DNA from: Gammaproteobacteria bacterium UBA2965 | Lineage (GTDB): Bacteria > Pseudomonadota > Gammaproteobacteria > Pseudomonadales > Azotimanducaceae | Assembly (NCBI GenBank): GCA_002348385.1 | Contig: DEBD01000018.1 | Span: forward strand, 59,839-102,942 | Length of the DNA stretch: 43,104 nucleotides | Direction of reading: 5' to 3' | Shown: positions 33,340 to 41,851 of the stretch, in pieces | How positions within the stretch are numbered: position 1 is the stretch's first letter | How the letters are laid out: the number at the start of each line of letters is the position of its first letter | Notes under the pieces: generated by a model | What the model saw: the letters and a program-made list of their open reading frames with translations, nothing else | Databases searched by the model: none | What the model was told of the DNA's origin: nothing | Made by a program: the position numbers and the translations under genes

Positions 33340-35532
33340 GTGGACGTTACTCGCTTATTGGATGGCCTGAATGAGCCTCAGCGTGAGGCGGTTGCCGCGC
33401 CGTCTGGCAACTCGCTGGTCATCGCCGGCGCGGGCAGCGGCAAGACGCGGGTGCTGGTGCATCGGGTGGCCTGGCTGATCGAGGCGGAAGGGGTGTCGCC
33501 ACACGGCGTGCTGGCGGTGACGTTTACCAACAAGGCTGCGGCCGAGATGCGGCAGCGCATCGAAGAGCTGCTGGATCTGTCGGTGCGCACCATGTGGGTG
33601 GGCACCTTCCACGGCCTGGCCCACCGTTTTCTGCGCATGCACTGGGCCGAGGCCAGGTTGCCGCAGAATTTCCAGATCCTGGATGCGGATGATCAGCTTC
33701 GTCTGGTCAAGCGCGTGATGCGTACTCTGGATATCGACGAGCAAAAGTGGCCGGCGCGCCAGGCGGTTTGGTTCATTAACGCTCAGAAGGATGAAGGGAA
33801 AAGAGCGCACGAGGTGCCCGTGGGTGACGACCTGTTTCAGATCACCCACAAGAAAATCTATGAAAATTACGAAGCTCTATGCGAGCAGGGCGGGCTGGTG
33901 GATTTTGCCGAGCTGCTGCTGCGTAGCCACGAGCTATGGTTGACGGACGCCGGCCTTCTGGCCCACTACCAGCAGCGCTTTCACAACATTCTGGTGGATG
34001 AGTTTCAGGACACCAACGCCATTCAGTATGCCTGGCTGCGGGTGCTGGCTGGCCAGTCCGCTAACGTCATGGCGGTGGGTGACGACGACCAGTCCATCTA
34101 TGGCTGGCGCGGCGCGAAGATCGAGAACATCCAGCGGTTTAGCCAGGACTTCGCTAACACCACCAGCATCCGCCTGGAGCAGAATTACCGGTCTACGGGC
34201 ACCGTGCTCAAAGCGGCCAACGCCCTGATCGGAAACAACTTCGACCGATTGGGCAAAGAGTTGTGGACGGCGGGTGAGCAAGGCGACCCCATTCGCGTGT
34301 ACTCCGCCTACAACGATCTGGACGAGGCCCGCTTCATCGCCCAGCGTGCTCAGGAATGGATAACGGCGGGCGGGTCGGCCGCCGACATTGCCATTCTGTA
34401 TCGCTCCAACGCCCAGTCCCGGGTGTTGGAAGAAGCCATGCTGCGCGCGCAGATTCCCTACCGGATTTACGGGGGCCAGCGGTTCTTCGAGCGGGCAGAA
34501 ATCAAAAACGCACTGGCTTACATGCGCCTGTTGTACGACCGCCACTCCGACACCGCGTTCGAACGGGTGGTGAATACGCCGCCGCGTGGCATCGGCGAGA
34601 AAACCATCGAGGCCGTTCGGTCCATCGCTCGCGGCCGCTCGGTGTCACTGTGGCAGGCCAGCAAGGATGCCATCGCAGACGGCGACCTTGCGGCAAGAGC
34701 GCGCGACAAGATCAGCGTGTTTCTCGGGCTGATCGACGACATGGACGCCGCCGCTAAAGCGATGTCGCTGCATGAGCTGGCCGACCACTGTATCGATGCC
34801 AGCGGCCTCATGGAGTATCACGGCCGCGAACGCGGCGAGCGGGGCCTGGCACGCAAGGAAAACCTGGAGGAGTTGGTGTCGGCCTGCCGCCAGTTCAGCG
34901 GCGAGCTGGTGTTTCCCGCGCCCGCCGATGAGGAGTCGGACACCTCCATGCTTGCCGAGTTTCTCGACTCCGTAGCCCTGGATGCCGGCGAGCGCCAGGC
35001 GGACGGCGGGCCTGCGCTGCAGATGATGACGCTGCACTCGGCCAAGGGGCTCGAATTCCCATTGGTGTTCCTGTCGGGTATGGAGGAGGGGCTGTTCCCC
35101 CACCGGATGTCGGCGCAGGAACCGGGTCGGATCGAAGAGGAGCGTCGCTTGTGCTACGTGGGCATTACCCGGGCAATGCAGAATCTATATTTCACCCACG
35201 CCGAAACCCGGCGCATGCACGGCACGGATGCCTACAACCGCCCCTCGCGTTTTCTCCAAGAGATCCCCAAAGACCTGATGGAAGAGGTTCGCCTGGGTGG
35301 TTCGGTGCAGCGGCACAGCGGCGGCAGCGCGCGTGTGAGCAGCAGCGGGCTCATGGATGAGGCGGCGGTGGGCCTGCGCATGGGGCAGCGGGTGCTGCAT
35401 GCCAAATTCGGAGAAGGCGTGGTGGTTCAGGCTGAAGGATCGGGTGAGCGCGCGCGCGTGCAGGTCAACTTTGCCCAAGCAGGTGCAAAGTGGCTCATGA
35501 TGGGCTATGCCAATCTGGAGACGCTTGACTAG
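33340..35532 (+). CDS. uvrD: DNA helicase II
   Basis: Superfamily 1A 3'-5' helicase of nucleotide excision and mismatch repair. The 730-residue protein aligns with E. coli UvrD along its whole length: Walker A GAGSGKT at 30-36, VTFTNKAAAEM, VDEFQDTN (Walker B), GDDDQSIYGWRGA, LEQNYRS, LMTLHSAKGLEFP-type motif V and VGITRA-type motif VI, and the C-terminal Tudor-like RNA polymerase-contact segment (GQRVLHAKFGEG). The start is GTG at 33340. No LexA-type CTG-N10-CAG box is visible in the 122 nt upstream, unlike E. coli. Confidence 0.97.
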   Translation: MDVTRLLDGLNEPQREAVAAPSGNSLVIAGAGSGKTRVLVHRVAWLIEAEGVSPHGVLAVTFTNKAAAEMRQRIEELLDLSVRTMWVGTFHGLAHRFLRMHWAEARLPQNFQILDADDQLRLVKRVMRTLDIDEQKWPARQAVWFINAQKDEGKRAHEVPVGDDLFQITHKKIYENYEALCEQGGLVDFAELLLRSHELWLTDAGLLAHYQQRFHNILVDEFQDTNAIQYAWLRVLAGQSANVMAVGDDDQSIYGWRGAKIENIQRFSQDFANTTSIRLEQNYRSTGTVLKAANALIGNNFDRLGKELWTAGEQGDPIRVYSAYNDLDEARFIAQRAQEWITAGGSAADIAILYRSNAQSRVLEEAMLRAQIPYRIYGGQRFFERAEIKNALAYMRLLYDRHSDTAFERVVNTPPRGIGEKTIEAVRSIARGRSVSLWQASKDAIADGDLAARARDKISVFLGLIDDMDAAAKAMSLHELADHCIDASGLMEYHGRERGERGLARKENLEELVSACRQFSGELVFPAPADEESDTSMLAEFLDSVALDAGERQADGGPALQMMTLHSAKGLEFPLVFLSGMEEGLFPHRMSAQEPGRIEEERRLCYVGITRAMQNLYFTHAETRRMHGTDAYNRPSRFLQEIPKDLMEEVRLGGSVQRHSGGSARVSSSGLMDEAAVGLRMGQRVLHAKFGEGVVVQAEGSGERARVQVNFAQAGAKWLMMGYANLETLD

Positions 35533-35589
35533 CACAACGAGCCGAACGCGAATGAACCGATACAAGAAGGAAAATACGAGGTGAGATCT

Positions 35590-36759
35590 ATGGGCAGTCG
35601 TTTTCGCATCCAAGAACGCAAGGGAGCCTGGGCCGCCATCTTGCTCAGTTCGCTCATGGCTGCTTGCGGCGCGCCGCCCACCGGTGACACGTCCGCGCAG
35701 AGTGCGTCCCAGGGCGAAGTGTTCCGCTGGACGCTGATTACCACGTGGCCGAAGAACTTGCCCGGACTGGGCATGGCGCCGGAACGCCTGGCTGACGATG
35801 TGCGCGCCATGAGCGGCGGGCGGCTTGACATCAAGGTGTATGGAGCCGGTGAGTTGGTCCCCGCCTTCGAGGTGTTCGATGCGGTGTCTCAGGGAACGGC
35901 GGAAATGGGTCACGGGGCCGCCTATTACTGGCGCGGCAAGCTGCCGGTGGCCGCCATGTTCTCCACCGTTCCCTTTGGCATGACGGCCCAGGAAATGAAC
36001 GGTTGGCTGCACCACGGTGGTGGGCTGGCTCTGTGGCAGGAGCTCTACGAGCCATTCGACCTCATTCCCATGGCGGCCGGCAACAGCGGTGTGCAGATGG
36101 CGGGCTGGTTTAACAAGGAGATCAACTCGCTGGCGGACCTGGAAGGGCTGAAGATGCGCATTCCGGGGCTGGGCGGCGAGGTATTGCAGCGGGCCGGCGG
36201 CGTGGCGGTAAGCATGCCCGGTGCGGAAATGTACACATCCCTGCAAACGGGCGTGATCGACGCCACCGAGTGGGTCAGCCCGTTCAACGACCTGGCGCTG
36301 GGTCTGCAATCAATTGCCGAGTTCTACTACTACCCGGGCTGGCACGAGCCGGGCACCACCCTGGAACTGCTGGTCAACCGAAGCGCCTGGGAGTCATTGC
36401 CGCCGGATCTCCAGGCCATTTTGAAGACGGCTGCCCGGGCGGGGAATGCGGATCTTCTCGACGAGCTCACCGCCCAGAACGCCGCCGCGTTGAACGCCCT
36501 CGTGAGCGAGCACGGCGTAAAGCTCCGCAAGCTGCCCGACGACGTGGTGGCCAGGCTGCGCGAGATCTCGGCAGACGTGGTTGCCGAGGCCGGTGTGGAC
36601 AGCGAGCTGGCCCAGCGCATACATGCTTCCTACACCCGGTTTCTGCAGGACATGCAGGCCTACCATGCCATCAGCGAGCAGGCCTACGCCCACGCGCGGG
36701 ATGGCCAGCCAGGGGCTCAATCGGTCGCGGGTGCTGGTCTCAACGAAGCGGAGCGCTAG
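35590..36759 (+). CDS. dctP: TRAP transporter solute-binding lipoprotein, TakP-like
   Basis: Extracytoplasmic binding component of a tripartite ATP-independent periplasmic transporter. From ATG 35590, which has GAGGTGA 5 nt upstream, the protein is 389 residues. A basic N-region and hydrophobic stretch lead to a lipobox LMAAC with Cys26, so it is probably a lipoprotein. The mature part carries the family pattern MRIPGLGGEV and GVIDATEWVSPFND, which resembles TakP-type proteins binding 2-oxo or hydroxy acids. A GTG at 35581 is an alternative start. It is followed 4 nt later by the crotonase gene; the membrane subunits are on the opposite strand at 38756-40620. Confidence 0.9.
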   Translation: MGSRFRIQERKGAWAAILLSSLMAACGAPPTGDTSAQSASQGEVFRWTLITTWPKNLPGLGMAPERLADDVRAMSGGRLDIKVYGAGELVPAFEVFDAVSQGTAEMGHGAAYYWRGKLPVAAMFSTVPFGMTAQEMNGWLHHGGGLALWQELYEPFDLIPMAAGNSGVQMAGWFNKEINSLADLEGLKMRIPGLGGEVLQRAGGVAVSMPGAEMYTSLQTGVIDATEWVSPFNDLALGLQSIAEFYYYPGWHEPGTTLELLVNRSAWESLPPDLQAILKTAARAGNADLLDELTAQNAAALNALVSEHGVKLRKLPDDVVARLREISADVVAEAGVDSELAQRIHASYTRFLQDMQAYHAISEQAYAHARDGQPGAQSVAGAGLNEAER

Positions 36760-36763
36760 CCCC

Positions 36764-37594
36764 GTGGAACTCAAGGCCACCGCGCTGGAACGAGCCGATG
36801 GCATTGCCACCATCTGGCTGAAGCGCCCGCATCGGCACAATGCCTGGACCGGCCGTATGCACACTGAATACCGCTGGTGTCTGCAGGAAGCGGATCGTGA
36901 CCCGGCCGTCGGCGCCATCGTCGTCACGGGCCGGGGCTCCAGCTTTTGCGTGGGGGGAGATGCGCAGGCGCTGCAGGGACACGCCGAGCGCGGCAGCTAT
37001 GATGCCGGTACGCCCGATGAGCTGGCTAGGCCAGGATACGGGCGAGCGGCTGAGTTCGACGCCGCATTCGCGTATCACTATGGCTTGAGCAAACCCGTGA
37101 TTGCTGCGCTCAATGGTCGGGCGGCGGGGGTTGGCCTGGCGCTCGCGTGCTTTACCGATCTGCGCTTTGCTGCTGCCGGGGCCCGCTATTCCACCGCCCA
37201 CGGCAAGCTCAACCTGCCGGCGGAGTTCGGACTGTCGTGGTTGCTGCCGCGCATGGTAGGCCTGTCGCGGGCCAACGAGCTGTTGCTCACCAGCCGTACT
37301 TTTACTGCCGAAGAAGGCGTGGCTTTGGGGGTGTTCAACGATGTCTTCCCGGCCGAGGAGGTGCTCACGCGCACCTATGAGTATGTGAGCGATCTGCTGG
37401 TTAACGTCTCCCCCGGCTCGCTGCAGCAGACCCGGTGGCAGATATACGGTGACCTGCACCGCAGCGCGGCCGAGTCGGTGGTAACTTCCGAGACCCTGGT
37501 GGACGAGATGATGGGGGAGGCCGATTACCGAGAGGGCGTGGCCGCATTTATGGAGAAGCGGCCGCCCCGCTGGCGCCGACCTGCTAAGGCATAA
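36764..37594 (+). CDS. Enoyl-CoA hydratase/isomerase (crotonase) family protein
   Basis: The GTG at 36764, 4 nt after the TRAP lipoprotein gene, gives 276 residues with the crotonase fold. It shows NAW near 26-28, the first oxyanion-hole loop GRGSSFCVGGD at 56-66, and the second NGRAAGVGLALA at 117-128, followed by LPAEFGLSWLLPRMVG at 151-166. Aligned by eye with rat enoyl-CoA hydratase, the two catalytic glutamates are replaced (Ala126 and His146); Glu154 in the AEFG segment may serve instead. The reaction could be hydration, isomerisation or another crotonase chemistry. Translational coupling to the binding protein suggests it acts on the imported compound as a CoA ester. Confidence 0.88.
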   Translation: MELKATALERADGIATIWLKRPHRHNAWTGRMHTEYRWCLQEADRDPAVGAIVVTGRGSSFCVGGDAQALQGHAERGSYDAGTPDELARPGYGRAAEFDAAFAYHYGLSKPVIAALNGRAAGVGLALACFTDLRFAAAGARYSTAHGKLNLPAEFGLSWLLPRMVGLSRANELLLTSRTFTAEEGVALGVFNDVFPAEEVLTRTYEYVSDLLVNVSPGSLQQTRWQIYGDLHRSAAESVVTSETLVDEMMGEADYREGVAAFMEKRPPRWRRPAKA

Positions 37595-38753
37595 CCACGG
37601 GCACGCCCCGGGCCCACACGCCAACAGGCCGGGTGAGCGCGTCCAGAGCCACGGTGGGGTCGCCGTCCACCAGCAGTACATCTGCCGCAAAACCTTCCGC
37701 CAACCGTCCGGTGATCTGTTCCAGGCCCAATGCGCGCGCCGCGCCGGAAGTCGCCGTTTGCAGGGTTTGCGACGGCGTGAGCGCGGCGATCTTGGCGAAG
37801 ACGTTCAGCGCTTCAGGCAGGTGATGGTGGAACACGCCGGGAATGCCCGCGTCGGTGGACGCCACGAAGGGCACGCCCAGATCCCACAGCCGACCATAGG
37901 CGTGCCGGAGCCGATGCAACCGGGTGGGGTCTTTGGCATCCAGCATGCGCTGCCAGCCGCGGTTAACGGTGGGCGATACCCACACCCCCCGCTCCAGAAT
38001 GCGCAGCGCCACCTCTTCGTTGTAGTCGCTTGCCCACCCTTGGGGGCCCACCCAGGAACAATGCTCGATGGTGCGTACGCCGGCCTGGGCGGCGAAGTCG
38101 ATGCCGGCGGTGCCGTGGCAGTGCGCGGCCACCGGCAGATCGTGCTCGGCAGCAGCGCCCACAATAGCGCGTAGGGTCTCCAGGTCGAACTGGGCATCCA
38201 TGGGCGTGGTGCCCGCCGTCATGGTGCCGCCGGTGGCCATGACCTTGATCAGGTCGACGCCATGCGCTACCTGGCGGTCGATCACCGTTCGGGCTGCCGC
38301 CGCATCCTCGGCTTCGCCGCCCCAGAAATGGCAGTGGCCGCGGGGCGAGGTGATGGGTTGTCCGGCGCACAGCAGGCGAGGTCCGGGGGTCTCTCCGGCG
38401 TTGATGCGATCGCGCAGCGCCAACTCCAGCCAAGCGCCACCGCCCAGGTCCCGGGCGGTGGTGATACCTGCACATACCATGGCCTTGGCCCGCTCTTCCA
38501 TATGGGGCCGCTGACCCAGGTCGGTCTCTTTGGGCGCCTGTCGGTGGTTTGGATCCAGCTCCATGTGCACGTGGGCGTCGGTGAGCCCGGGCAGCGCGGT
38601 TGCACCCTGACAGGCGATGACGGTGGCACCGGCTGGCGCATCCGCGGCCGCGCCGACGTGGGCAATGTGCCCATCCATCAGCACGATGCAGTCTGCGTCC
38701 AGGTGCTTCTGGCCGTCCCAGATGTTGAGATGTGTGAGTGCGGTGGCTTGCAC
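37584..38753 (-). CDS. Metal-dependent amidohydrolase
   Basis: Member of the amidohydrolase superfamily, resembling imidazolonepropionase/prolidase-type enzymes. The GTG at 38753, 2 nt after the dctM stop, gives 389 residues without a signal peptide, so it is probably cytosolic. Metal ligands are visible: His61-x-His63 in DAHVHME, a candidate carboxylated Lys170 in DLIKVMATGG, His211 or His213 in AAHCHG, His231 in TIEHCSW and Asp301 in STDAG. The substrate is unknown; hydrolysis of an amide or cyclic amide brought in by the TRAP system is a reasonable guess. Its 3' end overlaps the convergent crotonase gene by 11 nt. Confidence 0.88.
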   Translation of the reverse strand: MQATALTHLNIWDGQKHLDADCIVLMDGHIAHVGAAADAPAGATVIACQGATALPGLTDAHVHMELDPNHRQAPKETDLGQRPHMEERAKAMVCAGITTARDLGGGAWLELALRDRINAGETPGPRLLCAGQPITSPRGHCHFWGGEAEDAAAARTVIDRQVAHGVDLIKVMATGGTMTAGTTPMDAQFDLETLRAIVGAAAEHDLPVAAHCHGTAGIDFAAQAGVRTIEHCSWVGPQGWASDYNEEVALRILERGVWVSPTVNRGWQRMLDAKDPTRLHRLRHAYGRLWDLGVPFVASTDAGIPGVFHHHLPEALNVFAKIAALTPSQTLQTATSGAARALGLEQITGRLAEGFAADVLLVDGDPTVALDALTRPVGVWARGVPVVMP

Positions 38754-38755
38754 GG

Positions 38756-40129
38756 TTAGCCGTAGAGTAGATCCGGCAGCCAGGTTACCAAACCTGGCCA
38801 CGCGATGAGCAGACCGATAAGCAGGAGCTGCAGCACCACGAAGGGCGCCACGCCCGAATAGATGTCGGTGGTTGCCACGTGGGCCGGTGCCACGCCACGC
38901 AGGTAGAACAGGGCGAAGCCGAATGGAGGTGTGAGAAAGGAGGTCTGCAGATTGACTGCGATAATCACCCCTAGCCACACCGGATCCAACCCCATGGCAA
39001 GCAGCACGGGCCCTACGATGGGGACCACCACGAATGTGATCTCGATGAAATCCAGCACGAAGCCGAGCAGAAAGATCACCACCATCACGGTGGCGAAGGC
39101 GCCCCACACGCCGCCGGGCATGTCGACGAAGGCGCTGTGTACCAGCTCATCGCCGCCGTAGCCGCGAAACACCAGCGAAAATACGGACGCGCCGATGAGA
39201 ATGAAGAACACCATGGCCGTGGTCTTGAGGGTCGATTGGCAGACTTCGCGCAGTACCTTGAGATTCAGCCGGCTTGCGCCGGCCGCCAGCACGCTCGCAC
39301 CGATGGCGCCCACTCCAGCGGCCTCGGTTGGCGTGGCGTAACCGCCCAGAATGGAACCAAGCACGGCGACGATGAGCACGAGCGGCGGGAGGATGCCCCA
39401 CAGTATGGATGTTATAGCTACTTTTTCGCCGGGTTGTTCAACTGCCGGGGGCGCGCGTTGGGGCGTGCGCGCCGCCACGAACAGCGTGTAAGCCAGGTAC
39501 AGGCCCACCAGCAGCAATCCCGGCACAATGGCGCCGGCGAACAGGTCCCCCACGGACACCGTATCCGGCGCAAAGATGCCTTGTTCGAGCTGCGCGCGCT
39601 GGTAGGCATTGGACATGACATCGCCCAGCAGCACCAAGGCGATGGAAGGGGGAATGATCTGCCCCAAGGTGCCTGTCGCGCAGATGGTTCCAGTGGCCAG
39701 CTTTGCATCGTAGCCCTGGTGCAGCATGGTGGGCAGCGACAGCAGGCCCAGGGTCACCACGGTGGCGCCCACGATGCCGGTGCTGGCCGCCATGAGCATG
39801 CCTACGCTGATCACCGCCAGCCCCAGCCCGCCCGGCATGCGGCCCATCAGGGCAGACAGGCTGCGCAGCAGGCCTTCGGCAATCTGCGTTTTCTCCAGCA
39901 TCACGCCCATGAACACGAACAGCGGCACGGCGATTAACGTCTGATTGGTGACAATGCCGAACAACCGGCCCGGCAGAAAACCCAGGCCGCGCGCGTCGAA
40001 CACACCGACCATGGCCCCAAGACCTGCGAATGCCAGCGCCACCCCTGCCAGGCACAACGCCACTGAATAGCCGGCCAACAAGGCCGCGAACACAGCCAGA
40101 AACATGAGGATCGGGATGAGCTCCATCAT
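38756..40129 (-). CDS. dctM: TRAP transporter large membrane subunit
   Basis: The channel-forming subunit that couples solute uptake to a Na+ or H+ gradient. The 457-residue protein is almost entirely hydrophobic, with about eleven or twelve membrane segments. It shows family patterns such as GRMPGGLGLAVISVGMLMAA, SIALVLLGDVM and QTSFLTPPFGFALFYLRG near the C-terminus. The start ATG (or the next codon, also ATG) overlaps the dctQ stop. The amidohydrolase gene follows after 2 nt. Confidence 0.95.
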   Translation of the reverse strand: MMELIPILMFLAVFAALLAGYSVALCLAGVALAFAGLGAMVGVFDARGLGFLPGRLFGIVTNQTLIAVPLFVFMGVMLEKTQIAEGLLRSLSALMGRMPGGLGLAVISVGMLMAASTGIVGATVVTLGLLSLPTMLHQGYDAKLATGTICATGTLGQIIPPSIALVLLGDVMSNAYQRAQLEQGIFAPDTVSVGDLFAGAIVPGLLLVGLYLAYTLFVAARTPQRAPPAVEQPGEKVAITSILWGILPPLVLIVAVLGSILGGYATPTEAAGVGAIGASVLAAGASRLNLKVLREVCQSTLKTTAMVFFILIGASVFSLVFRGYGGDELVHSAFVDMPGGVWGAFATVMVVIFLLGFVLDFIEITFVVVPIVGPVLLAMGLDPVWLGVIIAVNLQTSFLTPPFGFALFYLRGVAPAHVATTDIYSGVAPFVVLQLLLIGLLIAWPGLVTWLPDLLYG

Positions 40130-40620
40130 GCCCGGGTCTCGCGGAGCCTGGCAATGCCCCGAACCGTTTCAGCCGCTCCCTGCAGCAGCAGCGTGGTGGC
40201 CATGAGCGGCAGCAGCGTTTTCAGCAGGAATACCGCCGGTATGCCGCCTACTTCGGGAGAGCCCTCGCGAATGCGCCATGAGGCTGCAACGTAGTCGAAT
40301 GTGTAGATCAGAATGAACAGGCTGACCGGCACAAGAAACAGGCAATGCCCGCACACGTCTATCAGCGTTCGCGTGCGCTCCGACCAGCGCGAGTAGAACA
40401 GGTCCACGCGCACGTGGGCATTTTCCTTCAAGGCATAAGGAATCCCCAGCATGAACGCGACGCCGTGCAGATAGACTACGGACTCCTGCAGAACGATCGC
40501 GCCCTGGTCGAAGGCATAGCGCAGCACTACGATGGCCACCGTAATGATCGCCATGAGCGCGGTGAGCCAGGCAATGCAGCGACCAGTCAGGTCGGTAAAC
40601 TTGTCTATGTAGTTGGCCAC
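40126..40620 (-). CDS. dctQ: TRAP transporter small membrane subunit
   Basis: Four-helix membrane subunit that partners DctM. The GTG at 40620, just 5 nt after the ubiA stop, gives 164 residues, the usual size. The family segment YALKENAHVRVDLFYSRW follows the second hydrophobic helix. The frame is open 40 codons further upstream but only by overlapping ubiA, and no better start or ribosome binding site is seen, so the start is moderately certain. It overlaps dctM by 4 nt. Confidence 0.9.
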   Translation of the reverse strand: MANYIDKFTDLTGRCIAWLTALMAIITVAIVVLRYAFDQGAIVLQESVVYLHGVAFMLGIPYALKENAHVRVDLFYSRWSERTRTLIDVCGHCLFLVPVSLFILIYTFDYVAASWRIREGSPEVGGIPAVFLLKTLLPLMATTLLLQGAAETVRGIARLRETRA

Positions 40621-40625
40621 GAACG

Positions 40626-41546
40626 CTAAGGTAATGCCGGCGGGAGAGACTCGATACTGGCGCCAAACGTGGTCTGTAGCACCACGCCCACGAATAGCAC
40701 AAAACCAACCCAGACATTGTTGGCGAATGCCCGAAAGCATCCTTCGGGCTCTCGCTTCACGATCAGGCGTTGCTGGTAGGCGAACAGCAGCGTTATCGCC
40801 ACGAGGCTGCCATCGAACAGGATCCCGTACGACAGCTTGTCGGCCAGCAGGAGCAGCGTAATGAGCGTGGAAGCTTGCAATACGCCGATCATGAATCGGT
40901 CGGTATTGCCGAACAGTATGGCGGTGGATTTAATACCCACCCTGATATCGTCTTCCCTGTCGACCATGGCATACAGGGTGTCGTAGGCAACGATCCAGAG
41001 CACGCTGGCGACGAACATCAGCCAGCCGCTGGAAGCGACCTCGCCGGTCACCGCGGCAAAGGCCATGACGATCCCCCAGCTGAAAGCGGCGCCCAGCACC
41101 ACCTGAGGCATGTGGGTCCAACGCTTGGTAAATGGATACGTGGCGGCAATGACGATGCCGGCTACGGCCAACCACCGGGCCAGCTCGTTGAGAAACAGCA
41201 GCAGCGTGGCGGCGAGCACGGAAAGCGTCGCAAACAACACCAGTGCGGCTCGCGGGCTCACCGTACCGGTCGCCAGAGGCCGCGCCGCGGTCCTTTGTAC
41301 TGCGCCGTCCACGTTGCGGTCCGCGAAATCGTTGATGACACAACCAGCCGCACGCATGAGGAATGCTCCCAGGGTGAATACGGCTACCAGCCCCAATGGT
41401 GGGGTGCCGTCGGCGGCCATCCAAAGGGCGGCAAGGGTGGGCCACAGCAACAGGAGCACGCCCACCGGCCGGTCGATGCGCATGAGTTGAAGGTAGGGCT
41501 GCAGATCCCCGTGCCGGACCCAACCGAGTGCTTCGATAGTTTTCAC
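40626..41546 (-). CDS. ubiA: 4-hydroxybenzoate polyprenyltransferase
   Basis: Inner-membrane enzyme that attaches the polyprenyl tail to 4-hydroxybenzoate in ubiquinone synthesis. The 306-residue protein has about eight or nine membrane helices. The two Asp-rich motifs bind Mg-diphosphate: NDFADRNVD at 72-80 and DREDD near 196-200. The start is GTG at 41546, giving the family sequence LMRIDRPVGVLLLLWPTLAALW. ubiC (chorismate lyase), a frequent neighbour, is not in the window. The TRAP genes follow closely downstream, so they may be transcribed with it. Confidence 0.96.
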   Translation of the reverse strand: MKTIEALGWVRHGDLQPYLQLMRIDRPVGVLLLLWPTLAALWMAADGTPPLGLVAVFTLGAFLMRAAGCVINDFADRNVDGAVQRTAARPLATGTVSPRAALVLFATLSVLAATLLLFLNELARWLAVAGIVIAATYPFTKRWTHMPQVVLGAAFSWGIVMAFAAVTGEVASSGWLMFVASVLWIVAYDTLYAMVDREDDIRVGIKSTAILFGNTDRFMIGVLQASTLITLLLLADKLSYGILFDGSLVAITLLFAYQQRLIVKREPEGCFRAFANNVWVGFVLFVGVVLQTTFGASIESLPPALP

Positions 41547-41656
41547 GCGGCGCGCAGTTTAGCGTGCTTGGGGGGCGCCCTAAAGCTGCACAATTTGATT
41601 TTTGCACGGCGGATGAGTAGTTTAGCGCGCTTATTTTTCAGGTGGGCACCACAAGC

Positions 41657-41824
41657 ATGCGAAAGTGGCAGTGCATTGTCTGCGGTTGGATCTACGACGA
41701 AGCCGAAGGCTATGAAGAAGAAGGCATCGCGCCCGGTACCAAATGGGAGGACGTGCCGGAAGATTTCGTGTGCCCAGAATGCGGTGTGAGTAAGATTGAC
41801 TTCGAGATGCTCGAGGTTGGCTAA
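41657..41824 (+). CDS. Rubredoxin
   Basis: Small iron protein for one-electron transfer. The ATG at 41657 gives 55 residues with both Cys-x2-Cys iron sites: CIVCGW at 6-11 and CPECGV near 39-44, plus the conserved acidic stretch and WEDVP. It is divergent from ubiA by 110 nt; rubredoxin near ubiA/ubiC is also seen in pseudomonads. Partners could include alkane hydroxylases or oxygen-reducing flavoproteins, none of which is in the window. Confidence 0.96.
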   Translation: MRKWQCIVCGWIYDEAEGYEEEGIAPGTKWEDVPEDFVCPECGVSKIDFEMLEVG

Positions 41825-41851
41825 CAGGCCAAAACTTATGGATGGCGGGGT

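Noticed and set aside
35185..36309. Long open frame (374 codons) antisense to the uvrD end and the TRAP lipoprotein gene
   Set aside because: It crosses two real genes and has no family similarity; a chance frame in GC-rich sequence.
36581..36763. Upstream extension of the crotonase gene
   Set aside because: It lies inside the TRAP lipoprotein gene in another frame, and the crotonase fold begins after GTG 36764.
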